Assembly (NCBI GenBank): GCA_022564995.1
Contig: JADFKK010000018.1
Span: forward strand, 1-45,432
Direction of reading: 5' to 3'
DNA: 45,432 nt
Source of the DNA: Planctomycetota bacterium
GTDB taxonomy: Bacteria; Planctomycetota; Planctomycetia; Pirellulales; JADFKK01
The position numbers were made by a program, and so were the translations under genes. Below are positions 24,680 through 33,867 of this stretch, piece after piece; within the stretch, counting starts at the first letter, position 1; every line of letters begins with the position of its first letter. The notes beneath the pieces are model-generated. The model was not told the DNA's origin. It ran no database searches and saw nothing but the letters and a program-made list of their open reading frames with translations.

Positions 24680-25312
24680 ATGACACTAGCTAGCATGATC
24701 ATGATTGGCGCAGTGACGGCCGTTCACTGCGAGACAGAAACCGAAAAGAAGTCTGTCGAAGTCACAATCGACGGCACATTTGATATGTGGCTAGAGGGAT
24801 CGGAGGTAAAGTTCAAGAGGACCTGTGCGAATTTCTACAGTGTTAAACGATTTCAGAAAGACTGCATGCTTGAACAGTATTGCCTCGATTTTTATGATGG
24901 GGATCGCTTTGTCGGAACTTACAACTGGTGGAATACAAAAGGGACTCAATTGCCGACATCCTCATCCGGCACTTTCCTACACGATATCAAGATCAAAGAA
25001 GGATGGCGTGTCGTATATACGTCACGCTATTACGACGTGGTATGGCGGGACGGGAAGAGAACCGAAAAAGAACTGAGTCATTGGTTTGAAAAGACATTTT
25101 GGAAATTCAATTCTGTTGTGCCGCAAGGGACTAAAGGCTTTAAGTTCACCCTAGTATCTTCACCTGGAATGGCTGATCTGGCGACCTATTTACAGGCATC
25201 GGGGTTTGTTATTAACGCGACGTATGTCTTTAAGACCGAGGTCAAACAAATAAAGCAAAAAGCAAAACAAGGTGCTGTGGAGCCGAAAGAGCCCCGGAAG
25301 AAGCAGGGCTAG
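24680..25312 (+). CDS. Secreted protein of unknown function
   Basis: 210 residues. The ATG at 24680 follows a strong GGGGAAGAGGAA site and opens a signal peptide (MTLASMIMIGAVTAVHC). The mature part has alternating beta strands rich in Tyr, Trp and Phe (FVGTYNWWNTKG, GWRVVYTSRYYDVVW, FEKTFWKFNSVV) and a Lys-rich tail (KQIKQKAKQGAVEPKEPRKKQG). There are few Cys. Base composition is clearly lower in GC than neighbouring genes, with A/T-ending codons common, which suggests recent acquisition. I recognise no family. It could be a surface or periplasmic beta-sandwich protein. Confidence 0.75.
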   Translation: MTLASMIMIGAVTAVHCETETEKKSVEVTIDGTFDMWLEGSEVKFKRTCANFYSVKRFQKDCMLEQYCLDFYDGDRFVGTYNWWNTKGTQLPTSSSGTFLHDIKIKEGWRVVYTSRYYDVVWRDGKRTEKELSHWFEKTFWKFNSVVPQGTKGFKFTLVSSPGMADLATYLQASGFVINATYVFKTEVKQIKQKAKQGAVEPKEPRKKQG

Positions 25313-25372
25313 CATGTGGCCGCCCAATTACACACTACTGCCCCACTGCCCAGATTTCAGATTTGGGATTTG

Positions 25373-25394
25373 TAAAGCCGCGACCAGTGGTCGC
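25373..25394. repeat. Palindromic GCGACCA-n-TGGTCGC-type repeat, copy 3 (inverted)
   Basis: TAAAGCC followed by GCGACCAGTGGTCGC: the same element as at 5199 and 11669, in opposite orientation. It lies between the convergent stops of the secreted orphan (25312) and fliG (25430). Confidence 0.7.
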
Positions 25395-25429
25395 ACACGC
25401 GGCGAACTATTCCGCTACCCAATGCCCGG

Positions 25430-26428
25430 CTACCCGATAAGCGTCTCGTCTTCTTCGGCGCCGTGGATGGTCAGCTCGCCGGCGTCTTCGAGGCGGCGGA
25501 TGATGTCGACGATCTGCTGCTGAATTTGTTCGACGGTGGAGAGACGCACCGGGCCCATGTAATCCATTTCTTCGGCCAACAGGTCCGATGCCCGTTTAGA
25601 CATATTGCCGAAGATTTTTTCCTTGAGGTCATCGCTGGCGCCCTTGAGCGCCGTGGCCCACTGCGTGTTGTCGACATTCTTCAGAACGCTTTGAATGTCT
25701 TTGTCGGTGAATTTGTTGATGTCTTCGAAGACGAACATCAGGCGGCGAATCTCTTCGACCAGATCGGGGTCTTCCTGGGCCAGGTTTTCCAACAGGCCCC
25801 GCTCGGTGGCCCGGTCGGTGACGTTGAGAATCTCGGCCACGCTTTGCACGCCGCCGGCATTCTCGAACGATTGGCTCATCACGCTCGACATGCGATGTTC
25901 CAGGCCCTTTTCCACCTCTTGAATGATTTCGGGGATCGTTTGGCCCATTGTCGCCACCCGACGAATCACCGAAAGTTGCCGGTCGGCCGGAAGTCCGGAG
26001 AGAATTTCGGCTCCCTTGGCGGCGGGCAAGTGCGAGAGGATCAGCGCGATCGTCTGGGGGTGTTCGTCGACGATGAAGGTCAACAAGTTCTGGCTGTCGA
26101 CGCCCTTGAGAAAGCCGAACGGCAAGGCCTCGATCTGTTGCTGGACGTTGTCGATCGTGCCGGCGGCGTTCTTGCCCAGGGCCTTCGCAACCAGGCTCTT
26201 GGCCAGATCAAGCCCGCCGGTTTCAAAGCCGGCCGCGTTGGGATTGCTGGCGGCGAATTCCTGGATCGAGGCGCTTTGATCCTCGGCCGAGATGGCGCCG
26301 ATCTTGGCGATCTCGATCGACACGTCCTCAACCTGGGACGGGTCGATACGACCCAGCAGATCGGCCGCCTGGTCCTGCGGCAGGCACATCAAAATCACGG
26401 CGGCTTTGCGGATTTCCGTTTGGCTCAC
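25430..26428 (-). CDS. fliG: Flagellar motor switch protein FliG
   Basis: 332 residues, normal for FliG. It forms part of the C-ring and links MS-ring protein FliF to FliM/N; its C-terminal charged helix meets the stator. Visible marks: an N-terminal FliF-binding domain (RKAAVILMCLPQDQAADLLGRI), the central DEHPQTIALILSHLPAAKGAEIL segment containing the EHPQ motif (near residue 120), and the C-terminal domain (FVFEDINKFTDKDIQSVLKNVDNTQWATALKGASDDLKEKIFGNMSKRA) with torque-generating charged residues. Other fli genes are not adjacent. cheX and flgM in the same window show flagellar genes scattered singly, as is common in planctomycetes. Confidence 0.96.
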   Translation of the reverse strand: MSQTEIRKAAVILMCLPQDQAADLLGRIDPSQVEDVSIEIAKIGAISAEDQSASIQEFAASNPNAAGFETGGLDLAKSLVAKALGKNAAGTIDNVQQQIEALPFGFLKGVDSQNLLTFIVDEHPQTIALILSHLPAAKGAEILSGLPADRQLSVIRRVATMGQTIPEIIQEVEKGLEHRMSSVMSQSFENAGGVQSVAEILNVTDRATERGLLENLAQEDPDLVEEIRRLMFVFEDINKFTDKDIQSVLKNVDNTQWATALKGASDDLKEKIFGNMSKRASDLLAEEMDYMGPVRLSTVEQIQQQIVDIIRRLEDAGELTIHGAEEDETLIG

Positions 26429-26893
26429 GGCGATACTCGTTTGCCAGCCTGCTAGCGGCTGGTTCTTTGCGACTCGTTCTTAGCGGCTGGCCCAATACGT
26501 CAGAACGCCCAAGACCGCGGTCGGCTCGGCCGCGATGGTGGCGTGCAATTGAGCCACAGCACAGCGATTTTCCCGGCTGAGGGCCGGTGACTGTGAATAA
26601 CGCGAGGATGTCATTTGATCGGCTGCGATCGATGGCTCGGTTGCCAAACGTCCTGGTGCTTGCTTTGCTTGCATCTGGGGGAGTTCCTCGTCCGACCGCG
26701 GCGTGCAACTCGTCTTTGTCCGGCCATGTTGCCAGCGGACGATTTCGTTGGCCCTCTATCGGATCGTCGGGCGGTGAAACTTGAGAGGAAATTGAGAGAG
26801 CGATGGGGCGCTTGCCCTCGGCAAGTTCGTGGCGACACTCACCGGCGGCTAGCGCCGTGCCGCTCTCGTGCGACGATAGTCGATCAAACGGTG
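26429..26893. other. Intergenic region between fliG and cheX
   Basis: No gene could be supported. The phrase TAGCGGCTGG occurs twice (near 26450 and 26480). Frames running through it on both strands have no family sequence. Confidence 0.5.
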
Positions 26894-27370
26894 CTACGCG
26901 CCCACCGGCTGGGCGACTTCTTCCAGTCCGACTTCGATGGTCAGCGATCCCCATTCACTCTCGAAGGGCACACAGATGGGCGTCACTTTCGAGGGGAAAC
27001 GCACCTCGTGTCCGGCGCCTGTGATGACGCTGGGCAGGCTGATCGAAAGCTCGTATTCATCCAATTTTGCCTTGGCACCTCCGGCCACCATGTTTGCCAA
27101 CTCGCCCACCGCATCGACCACGTCGTCGTTAATCTCGGTCACTTCCGTCATCAGCAGCGCCGAGGCGGCTTTCAGAGCCAGTTCCTTCGACAAGCTCAAC
27201 ACAACCGTGCCCACGGCCTTGCCCGACAGGCCGATGATGCCGCTGATGGGATGACACGGCGATTCGTCGCTGAGCACGCGAATCTCGCCGCGGGTCAACT
27301 TGCAGTTGACCATGGTCTCAAAGACGTTCGTCGTCGCTGTGATGAAGGGGTTGATGTATTCGACGCGCAT
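26894..27370 (-). CDS. cheX: CheX-type chemotaxis phosphatase
   Basis: 158 residues. CheX dephosphorylates CheY-P to reset the flagellar signal. The catalytic helix motif ExxN appears as ELANMVAG (near residue 90), within VVDAVGELANMVAGGAKAKL. The surrounding strands (ISGIIGLSGKAVGTVVLSLSKELALKAASALL; LTIEVGLEE) fit the CheC/CheX fold. The ATG at 27370 opens MRVEYINPFITATTNVFETM, the usual CheX N-terminus. It is probably a single-gene unit; fliG lies 465 bases downstream on the same strand. Confidence 0.9.
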   Translation of the reverse strand: MRVEYINPFITATTNVFETMVNCKLTRGEIRVLSDESPCHPISGIIGLSGKAVGTVVLSLSKELALKAASALLMTEVTEINDDVVDAVGELANMVAGGAKAKLDEYELSISLPSVITGAGHEVRFPSKVTPICVPFESEWGSLTIEVGLEEVAQPVGA

Positions 27371-27763
27371 CCTATGAACCTGTCTTTGTTGTCAGAGGGA
27401 GATTCCCGCGATGGTGTAGACCGCCCTCGCGGCAACTAGCGCGCCGGAGGATTCCGTTGCGCAAACTTAGGTTGTGTTTGTTAGCGGTCAAATGCGACGG
27501 GGATCACGGCTGGGTTGCCAAGCATGACGAGGAGCGTCTGTCGGTCCGGTTACACTGCCTCGATGGATTGGCGCGGCGACGTTCTCCTTGTAGGAGGCGT
27601 CTCCGACGGCGATTTCCTGTAGGAGGCGTCTCCGACGGCGATTTCCTGTAGGAGGCGTCTCCGACGGCGATTTCCTGTAGGAGGCGTTTGGGACGGCGAT
27701 TTCCTGTAGGAGGCGTTTGGGACGGCGATTCGCTGGGCCATGCCGCACAAGGCAGCCACTGAT
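27371..27763. other. Intergenic region containing a minisatellite
   Basis: Apart from the 5 x 29-bp array at 27589-27733, nothing is recognised. Arginine-rich frames on the minus strand are products of the repeat, not genes. Confidence 0.6.
27589..27733. repeat. Minisatellite of five 29-bp units
   Basis: Five head-to-tail units start at 27589, 27618, 27647, 27676 and 27705 with no spacers. Units begin TGTAGGAGGCGT. Units 1-3 then read CTCCGACGG, and units 4-5 read TTGGGACGG. The two variants are grouped, as expected from local duplication. The first three carry a small palindrome (GGAGGCGTCTCC). Unit 5 ends GATTCGC instead of GATTTCC. Confidence 0.95.
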
Positions 27764-28255
27764 TCACACGTCGCGCAATTCACACACGGCCGACTGGCCG
27801 AAGCACTCGTCGACTTCGATCCTCACCAACGACGGGCGGCTACCGGTTCGCTCTTGCAGGCCATCGAGCAGCCGGCGTCCGATGTAGCGGCCCAACAACT
27901 CGGTGGTCGTGTTGGCCACCGGCAGCAGAATACAGTCGCCGCGGGGAAAGACCCAACGGCGATCTTCGAAGGTCACCTCGACACTCGTCTCGTCCGCCTC
28001 GACCTTAATTTGTGGATGCTCGCTGGGCAGCAGCATGTGGTGATCCAACTCGTCGACAATGGCCTTCAGCGTGTCGCGCAAGGCTATAAAATCGACGACG
28101 TAATGATTCTCGTCGAGCGGCCCGGCCACCTCGGCCGCCACGCGGTAATTGTGCCCGTGCAGCCGCTCGCAGACATCGCCGTCGTAAGTGATGAAGTGCC
28201 CGGCGCTGAACACCAGGTAATCCTTCTCGATGCGGACGTGGTAGGTTTCGGTCAT
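27764..28255 (-). CDS. 6-pyruvoyl-tetrahydropterin synthase / QueD family protein
   Basis: 163 residues from the ATG at 28255, with AGGAG upstream. Family marks: FSAGHF with a zinc-ligand His, GDVCERLHGHNYRV with the catalytic-position Cys and the HGHNY zinc ligands, YVVDFIALRD, and ELDHHMLL. NTTTELLGRYI and an IRIEVDE-type C-terminal strand follow. The fold makes or rearranges pterin or 7-deazapurine precursors (QueD, PTPS). The next genes downstream of its repeat include a CitG homologue, which would fit a pterin-cofactor setting, but queuosine genes are absent and the exact substrate is open. Confidence 0.9.
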   Translation of the reverse strand: MTETYHVRIEKDYLVFSAGHFITYDGDVCERLHGHNYRVAAEVAGPLDENHYVVDFIALRDTLKAIVDELDHHMLLPSEHPQIKVEADETSVEVTFEDRRWVFPRGDCILLPVANTTTELLGRYIGRRLLDGLQERTGSRPSLVRIEVDECFGQSAVCELRDV

Positions 28256-28295
28256 ATGAATCTCCTGGTTCCCAAGCTCCTGCAATAATAGCTCC

Positions 28296-28466
28296 CCACC
28301 CGGGCTTGCCCCGGTGGAAGCAGGGTTTCTGCACTACCGTTGCGTTCGCCCGGATAATTGTCTCGGCTCACCGACGCCGGAGGCGTCGGTGAGCCGAGAC
28401 AGAAGAGGGTGCGGCAGCGGCCAAGGTAGTGCAAAAACGTGCGCTCCACCGGGACAAGCCCAGTGG
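28296..28466. repeat. Nested three-layer palindrome, copy 1
   Basis: Outer arms: 28296-28318 (CCACCCGGGCTTGCCCCGGT...) and 28445-28466 (inverted, about 20 of 23 matching). Middle arms: TGCACTACC at 28330-28338 with GGTAGTGCA at 28425-28433, extended imperfectly. Inner: a perfect 20-bp hairpin (28359-28378 with 28382-28401) with a 3-nt GGA loop. The outer and middle layers are related to those at 30481-30676. Confidence 0.85.
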
Positions 28467-28535
28467 CGGCGGACCGTTTCTCCCGACAGTCACGTTTTCA
28501 CATGGGCAGCCCGTTATTTCCTCCGCCGCGGCCTC

Positions 28536-29404
28536 TCACACACCAAACGTCATGTGATACGGCGCCTCAATCACTCCCTCGCGGATCGCTACGAGCAATC
28601 CGGCCGCCAGCAGGTCGGCGGTCGTGCCGGGGTTACGGCGGTGGCCGTCGCTGCGAAGCCAGAAGTCGAAATCGGCCAGGGCGGCGCGATAGGCTGCTTC
28701 GTCACGCGGTAAAAGTTTCAACACGGAGGCCGCGCGATCGGACACTTCGCGGGCGACCTCTCCTGTGCATTTTCTCGCGATCAGGCTGTCACCGCAAGCG
28801 GCCATCAGCCGCAGTTGGGTCTCGACAATCGCATCGGAAAGCGATTTCCCCGCGGCCAGCGATTCGCTCAACCAAGGGACGACCCGATCCAGCACGTCGG
28901 AAAAGCCCTCGGTGTATTGTCGGGCAACCAGATCGCGGTCGGCCGCAAGGCGCATCGCCTCGAGCAAATCGCCGGGGGCATCGGCGGCCAGATCGTGATG
29001 CTCGGTGGTGCCCATGCCGCCGGGCTGGGCGTGGCGAATGGCCTCGTAGACCTGCCGGGCGTCTTGGGCCGTCAATTCGCTCAGCACTTTCCGGACGCCG
29101 ACACCGAGTGATTCGCCGCGCGGAACCATGCACAGCGGCGTCAGCAACAGCACGGTGCCGAGGTTGGTGTTGACTCCGACCGCGCTGCGCGTGGCTTGCA
29201 CCGCGGCTAGCACCGTCTCGCCAAGCGAGCAGCGCGACGCGGCGTCCAATATCGGGCCGATCATGTTGGCGCTGACGACGAAGTCCCAGTAGGTCATGTC
29301 GGCGAAATCGGCCCCGCGATGGACGTTGCCGACCTTCGGCGCGGTGACCTCCATCAGACACGCCAGCGAGGCACATTGGCCAATCGAGGTGAGGCTCGGT
29401 TCGC

Positions 29405-29408
<4 letters not shown>
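28536..29408 (-). CDS. Triphosphoribosyl-dephospho-CoA synthase family (CitG/MdcB-like)
   Basis: 290 residues from the ATG at 29408, which overlaps the previous gene's TGA (ATGA). CitG makes the prosthetic-group precursor 2'-(5''-triphosphoribosyl)-3'-dephospho-CoA from ATP and dephospho-CoA. Visible motifs: CLMEVTAPKVGNVHRGADFADMTYWDF, TNLGTVLLLTPL, QPGGMGTTEHHDL and the C-terminal FDFWLRSDGHRRNPGTTADLLAAGL. No citrate or malonate lyase subunits are present. From memory, CitG homologues of this type occur in methanogens, methylotrophs and planctomycetes near tetrahydromethanopterin genes, so a C1-cofactor role is plausible but unproven. Confidence 0.85.
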
Positions 29409-30379
<971 letters not shown>

Positions 30380-30480
30380 GGGCAAGGGTCTTGTGAGGGA
30401 AATAGCAAAGGAAGCTACACTGGGAGTCAGTATACCGGTCGCAATAGGCCGGCCAAAGGACCGATGGCCCGAATCGCCCG

Positions 30481-30676
30481 TCCCCACCGGGCTTGCCCCG
30501 GTGGTTTATTGGTTTGGCAACTACACCGATACCATTGAGCCTCGCGATATTGGCTTCCCAGCCTCTCAGCCGCCGTGGGCGGCTGAGAGGCTGGGAAGGG
30601 TCGCGGGGGAGCGCCTGAGCGCCGCGTCCCTGTAGTTGCCAAACCAGCAAGCCATTCGGGGCAAGCCCGGTGGGGA
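30481..30676. repeat. Nested three-layer palindrome, copy 2
   Basis: Outer arms 30481-30499 and 30658-30676: 19 bp, perfect. Middle arms 30510-30525 and 30631-30646 (TGGTTTGGCAACTACA): 16 bp, perfect. Inner hairpin 30554-30574 with 30578-30598: 21 bp, perfect, with a 3-nt GTG loop. The outer layer contains its own REP hairpin (CCACCGGG-CTTG-CCCCGGTGG). It lies between the divergently transcribed hydrolase and sulfatase genes. Confidence 0.95.
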
Positions 30677-30765
30677 TAAGACTTGGCGACGCGATATGTT
30701 ACGTTCAGCGGTTCGGCCAAAGTGGCGCTGTCCGATCAATTGCACCCACTAGGAGTCCACCCCCC

Positions 30766-32169
30766 ATGCACCGCCTGCCCACTTTCCTCTCGATCGTCCT
30801 CGTCGCGTTCGCCGCTCAGACCCGCGCCGCCGACCCGCCGAACATCGTGTTGATTTTCGCCGACGACCAGGGCTATCAAGATCTCGGCGTTTTCGGATCG
30901 CCGAACATCAAAACGCCGAATGTCGATCGATTGGCGAAAGAAGGCATGCGGCTGACCGATTTCTATTCGGCCGCGTCGGTCTGTACGCCGAGCCGGGCCG
31001 CGCTGATGACCGGCTGCTATCCCGAACGGGTCGGCCGCCTGGGCGTGTTGTTTCCGCGAAACACGATCGGGCTAAACCCGGACGAAACCACGATCGCCGA
31101 GATGCTCAAGGCCCAGGGCTACGCGACGGCCTGCATCGGCAAATGGCACCTGGGGCACAAGAAGCCGTTTCTGCCGACCAATCAGGGCTTCGATCTGTAC
31201 TTCGGCATCCCGTATTCCAACGACATGGGCGTCGACCCGACGATGGATTTGGCCGACGACATTCACTGGCGTAACGGATACACGGAAGAGAAATTTCGCA
31301 AGCTATCCGCCAACAGCCGGGCCGGCGGCCCGCCGCTGATGCGTGGCACCGAAGTCGTTGAGTTCCCGGTCGACCAAAACACGCTGACCCGGCGGTATAC
31401 CGAAACGGCGATCGAGTTCATCACCGCCAACAAAGACAAGCCGTTTTTCGTTTATCTGCCGCACACCATGCCGCACATTCCGCTGTATGCCACGGGGCAG
31501 TTCGCGGGCAAGTCCGAGGCGGGCCTTTACGGCGACACGATCGAAGAGATGGACTGGTCGGTCGGGCAAATCATGGCGACGCTCAAGAAACTGAAGCTCG
31601 ACAAAAACACGCTGGTGATCTACACCTCGGACAACGGGCCGTGGAATCTGCGGGCCAATGCCACGGCGAAGGTTAAAGGCAACACCAATCGCAAGGTCGG
31701 CGGCTCCGCGCTGCCGCTGCGCGGATACAAGTTCCAGCAATTCGAGGGCGGCATGCGCGAGCCGACCGTGATGTGGTGGCCCGGCCACATTCCCGCCGGA
31801 TCGGTCTGCTCCGAAGTGGCCGGCACGATCGACCTTTTGCCGACCATCGCCGCCATCACGGGGGCCAAGCTGCCGGCCAAGAAGATCGACGGCCACAACA
31901 TCCTGCCCCTGCTCGAAGGCCGGCCGAACGCCAAGAGCCCGCACAAGGCATATTTCTATCAGTCCAAGGCCGTCCGCATGGGCGACTGGAAGCTGATGGT
32001 CTCCGGCCGGGGCGTCAAAGGCAAGCTGCTGTTCAATCTCGCCAAAGACATCGGCGAAAAGCACAACGTCGCGGCGGATAACCCCGAAATCGTCAAAAAG
32101 CTCACCGCCGTCCTCGAACAATTCAAAGCCGAGATGAAAGCGGAAGGCCGTCCGCCCGGGCGGCTTTGA
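30766..32169 (+). CDS. Sulfatase (arylsulfatase A-like, formylglycine type)
   Basis: 467 residues. The ATG at 30766 follows AGGAGT and a signal peptide (MHRLPTFLSIVLVAFAAQT...ARAAD). The metal-binding start (NIVLIFADDQGYQDLG) is followed by CTPSRAALMTG (Cys73), the C-x-P-x-R motif whose Cys is converted to formylglycine. GKWHLGH and YTSDNGPW supply further active-site residues. Length and domain order are complete. Planctomycetes use many such enzymes to desulfate algal polysaccharides; the substrate here cannot be told. No maturase gene (FGE or anSME) is adjacent. The gene converges on the metallohydrolase at 32295 with a shared bidirectional terminator. Confidence 0.95.
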   Translation: MHRLPTFLSIVLVAFAAQTRAADPPNIVLIFADDQGYQDLGVFGSPNIKTPNVDRLAKEGMRLTDFYSAASVCTPSRAALMTGCYPERVGRLGVLFPRNTIGLNPDETTIAEMLKAQGYATACIGKWHLGHKKPFLPTNQGFDLYFGIPYSNDMGVDPTMDLADDIHWRNGYTEEKFRKLSANSRAGGPPLMRGTEVVEFPVDQNTLTRRYTETAIEFITANKDKPFFVYLPHTMPHIPLYATGQFAGKSEAGLYGDTIEEMDWSVGQIMATLKKLKLDKNTLVIYTSDNGPWNLRANATAKVKGNTNRKVGGSALPLRGYKFQQFEGGMREPTVMWWPGHIPAGSVCSEVAGTIDLLPTIAAITGAKLPAKKIDGHNILPLLEGRPNAKSPHKAYFYQSKAVRMGDWKLMVSGRGVKGKLLFNLAKDIGEKHNVAADNPEIVKKLTAVLEQFKAEMKAEGRPPGRL

Positions 32170-32179
32170 TTGGAATCAC

Positions 32180-32197
32180 GCCCGTTGAAAAAATCGG
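32180..32197. repeat. 18-bp repeat after the sulfatase gene
   Basis: GCCCGTTGAAAAAATCGG, 17 of 18 identical to 7555-7572 at the end of panC. Confidence 0.5.
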
Positions 32198-32203
32198 GGG
32201 CAC

Positions 32204-32255
32204 AAAAGGGGACGCAGCTCGTTTCTGTTCAGAGAAACGAGCTGCGTCCCCTTTT
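32204..32255. terminator. Bidirectional hairpin terminator
   Basis: A perfect 23-bp stem (32204-32226 with 32233-32255) with a 6-nt GTTCAG loop. One end begins AAAA and the other ends TTTT, so it can stop transcription from both convergent genes (sulfatase, plus; metallohydrolase, minus). The stem core GGGGACGCAGCTCGTTTC may belong to a dispersed repeat family. Confidence 0.9.
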
Positions 32256-32294
32256 ATCCACCGAAACGCTGGCCCATGTTATTTTGTACTCCCT

Positions 32295-33815
32295 TTACTC
32301 TGCGTTCGCCCTGTCCATCAGTCGTGCGAAGTAATCCCGCGCGGCGCGATGTTCCGCGATGACTTCTTTACGCTGCTTCGTATCGGCGATCTTTAGCCGG
32401 CGGGCGCGCTCGAAAACCCAGTCGTGGAAGAATTTGGCCGAAGCGCGGCTGACTCGCTTCTTCCCGGCGATTTCGACGTAATACGGGCCGGTCATGGCGA
32501 AGCGGTAAGTGGAGTGGACGTTGGTCACCGCGCGGACCAGGAACCAGCCGCTTTGTTTGAAACTTACCGGCGGAAGACGGCCTTTGTTTTTGGCCCATTC
32601 GCGGAGCGGAACCTCATGCACCACCCGGCCGTTTTTGATGATCTCCAGGTAATCGATCTTGTCGCGGGTGGCCAGCTTCAAGGCGATTTCCAATTCGAGC
32701 GTTTGGCCCGCTTCCGCGTCGAACACATGGCCCGGTAGTTGACCTTCGACCAAAGGCCGCAGCAGCGGGCCGTTGGTGACGACGACTTGCCCGGCGGCCA
32801 GGCCTTTCATCCACCGCTGGTAGCTGAAGTCCTGGCCGCAGAACACATAGACGCGGTTGTAACCGACCGGGTTGGGCACCAGGCCCGAGGCACTGCCGGC
32901 AGAGGGCGGCAGCCGCAGGCCGCAATTCAGCAGGTGAAAGTAAATCTGCTGCGCCCAACGGGCGTTTCCGTGGGTGCCGGGATACGGCAGTTTGTCGCGG
33001 GCCTTGCCTTTGGCTTCATGGGCGATGACGCCGCCGCGGTGCATGTGTGAGTTGGCGATCTGCACCGATCCGAGCAGCCCATGGGCCGCCCACAGCGGCA
33101 GATCCCAGTCGAAGATGCGCTCGGCGTCGATCGACGCGCCGGCTTTCTTGGCAGCGCGGGCGTAGTGCAGCGAGGAGGGGAATTCCGCCGTGGCGCCGGA
33201 CAAATCGACCGGCGCGGTTCCGCCGAGCATCAACAGCGACCCGCCGGCCCGTCGGTCGACGCCCCCCAGCGTGTGATAGCAGCGCCGGTCTTGGAGCACG
33301 ACCAGCGGCCCGCCGGCCGGCTGTTTCGTGCGGTCGAGACGGTGCCGGTTATCCCAGGTGACGACATGGGCCACATGCAGGTTTTCGGCCCGCATCAGCA
33401 GCGGCAGGTCTTTGAGCGGCCTTCGCACATGCAGGTCGCCGGCCCACCAACCTTCGGCGGCCATGTCGACGTGCCGTTTCATATCGACTTTTTTTGTATC
33501 GTCCGCATCGTCGTTGATCTCGAAATGCCCGCTGCGGACGGCGTACTCAGGACCGCATTCGACCTCGAACGTGTAATTCCCGCGGGGCAGTTCGAGGGTG
33601 ATCTTGCCGTCGAAGACGAAATGGTCGTGCCAGAACGGGGCGCCGGGCACTTTGCGGGGCCGCTTGGCGGCGTTTTTCAGGTGCATCCGCGCGGCCAGCG
33701 GCTTGCCGGTGTCTCGATCGACGACCAAAACCTCTAGCTGTCCGCCCCGCCGCGCGGCGAGGGCAGCGGACGAGAACAGCAGCGTAACGATCAGACTTAT
33801 GGCGGCGCGTCGCAT
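32295..33815 (-). CDS. CehA/McbA-type (PHP-like) metallohydrolase, exported
   Basis: 506 residues from the ATG at 33815 (GTG at 33830 is an alternative), with a signal peptide (MRRAAISLIVTLLFSSAALA). An N-terminal beta domain (VLVVDRDTGKPLAARMHLKN... PRGNYTFEVECGPEY) precedes the catalytic part (WWAGDLHVRRPLKDLPLLMRAENLHVAHVVTW). From memory the family motif is GDLHVHR; here the second His is Arg, so one metal ligand may be lost. The later ANSHMHRGGVIAHEA and GYNRVYVFCGQDFSYQRWMKGL segments are intact. Substrate unknown; it faces the sulfatase gene. Confidence 0.8.
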   Translation of the reverse strand: MRRAAISLIVTLLFSSAALAARRGGQLEVLVVDRDTGKPLAARMHLKNAAKRPRKVPGAPFWHDHFVFDGKITLELPRGNYTFEVECGPEYAVRSGHFEINDDADDTKKVDMKRHVDMAAEGWWAGDLHVRRPLKDLPLLMRAENLHVAHVVTWDNRHRLDRTKQPAGGPLVVLQDRRCYHTLGGVDRRAGGSLLMLGGTAPVDLSGATAEFPSSLHYARAAKKAGASIDAERIFDWDLPLWAAHGLLGSVQIANSHMHRGGVIAHEAKGKARDKLPYPGTHGNARWAQQIYFHLLNCGLRLPPSAGSASGLVPNPVGYNRVYVFCGQDFSYQRWMKGLAAGQVVVTNGPLLRPLVEGQLPGHVFDAEAGQTLELEIALKLATRDKIDYLEIIKNGRVVHEVPLREWAKNKGRLPPVSFKQSGWFLVRAVTNVHSTYRFAMTGPYYVEIAGKKRVSRASAKFFHDWVFERARRLKIADTKQRKEVIAEHRAARDYFARLMDRANAE

Positions 33816-33867
33816 AACCAAGTTTAGCACGCCGGGTGAGTCGTCGTCTTCCCGCGACCTGTTTGGC

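Noticed and set aside
25463..26455. A 330-codon plus-strand frame over fliG
   Set aside because: The complementary strand encodes unmistakable FliG; the plus-strand frame has no recognisable protein.
26615..27439. A 274-codon plus-strand frame over cheX
   Set aside because: Antisense to CheX, with no start signal or family motif.
27589..27733. CRISPR array
   Set aside because: The 29-bp units are directly adjacent with no spacers, vary in sequence in two classes, and no cas genes are near. It is a minisatellite.
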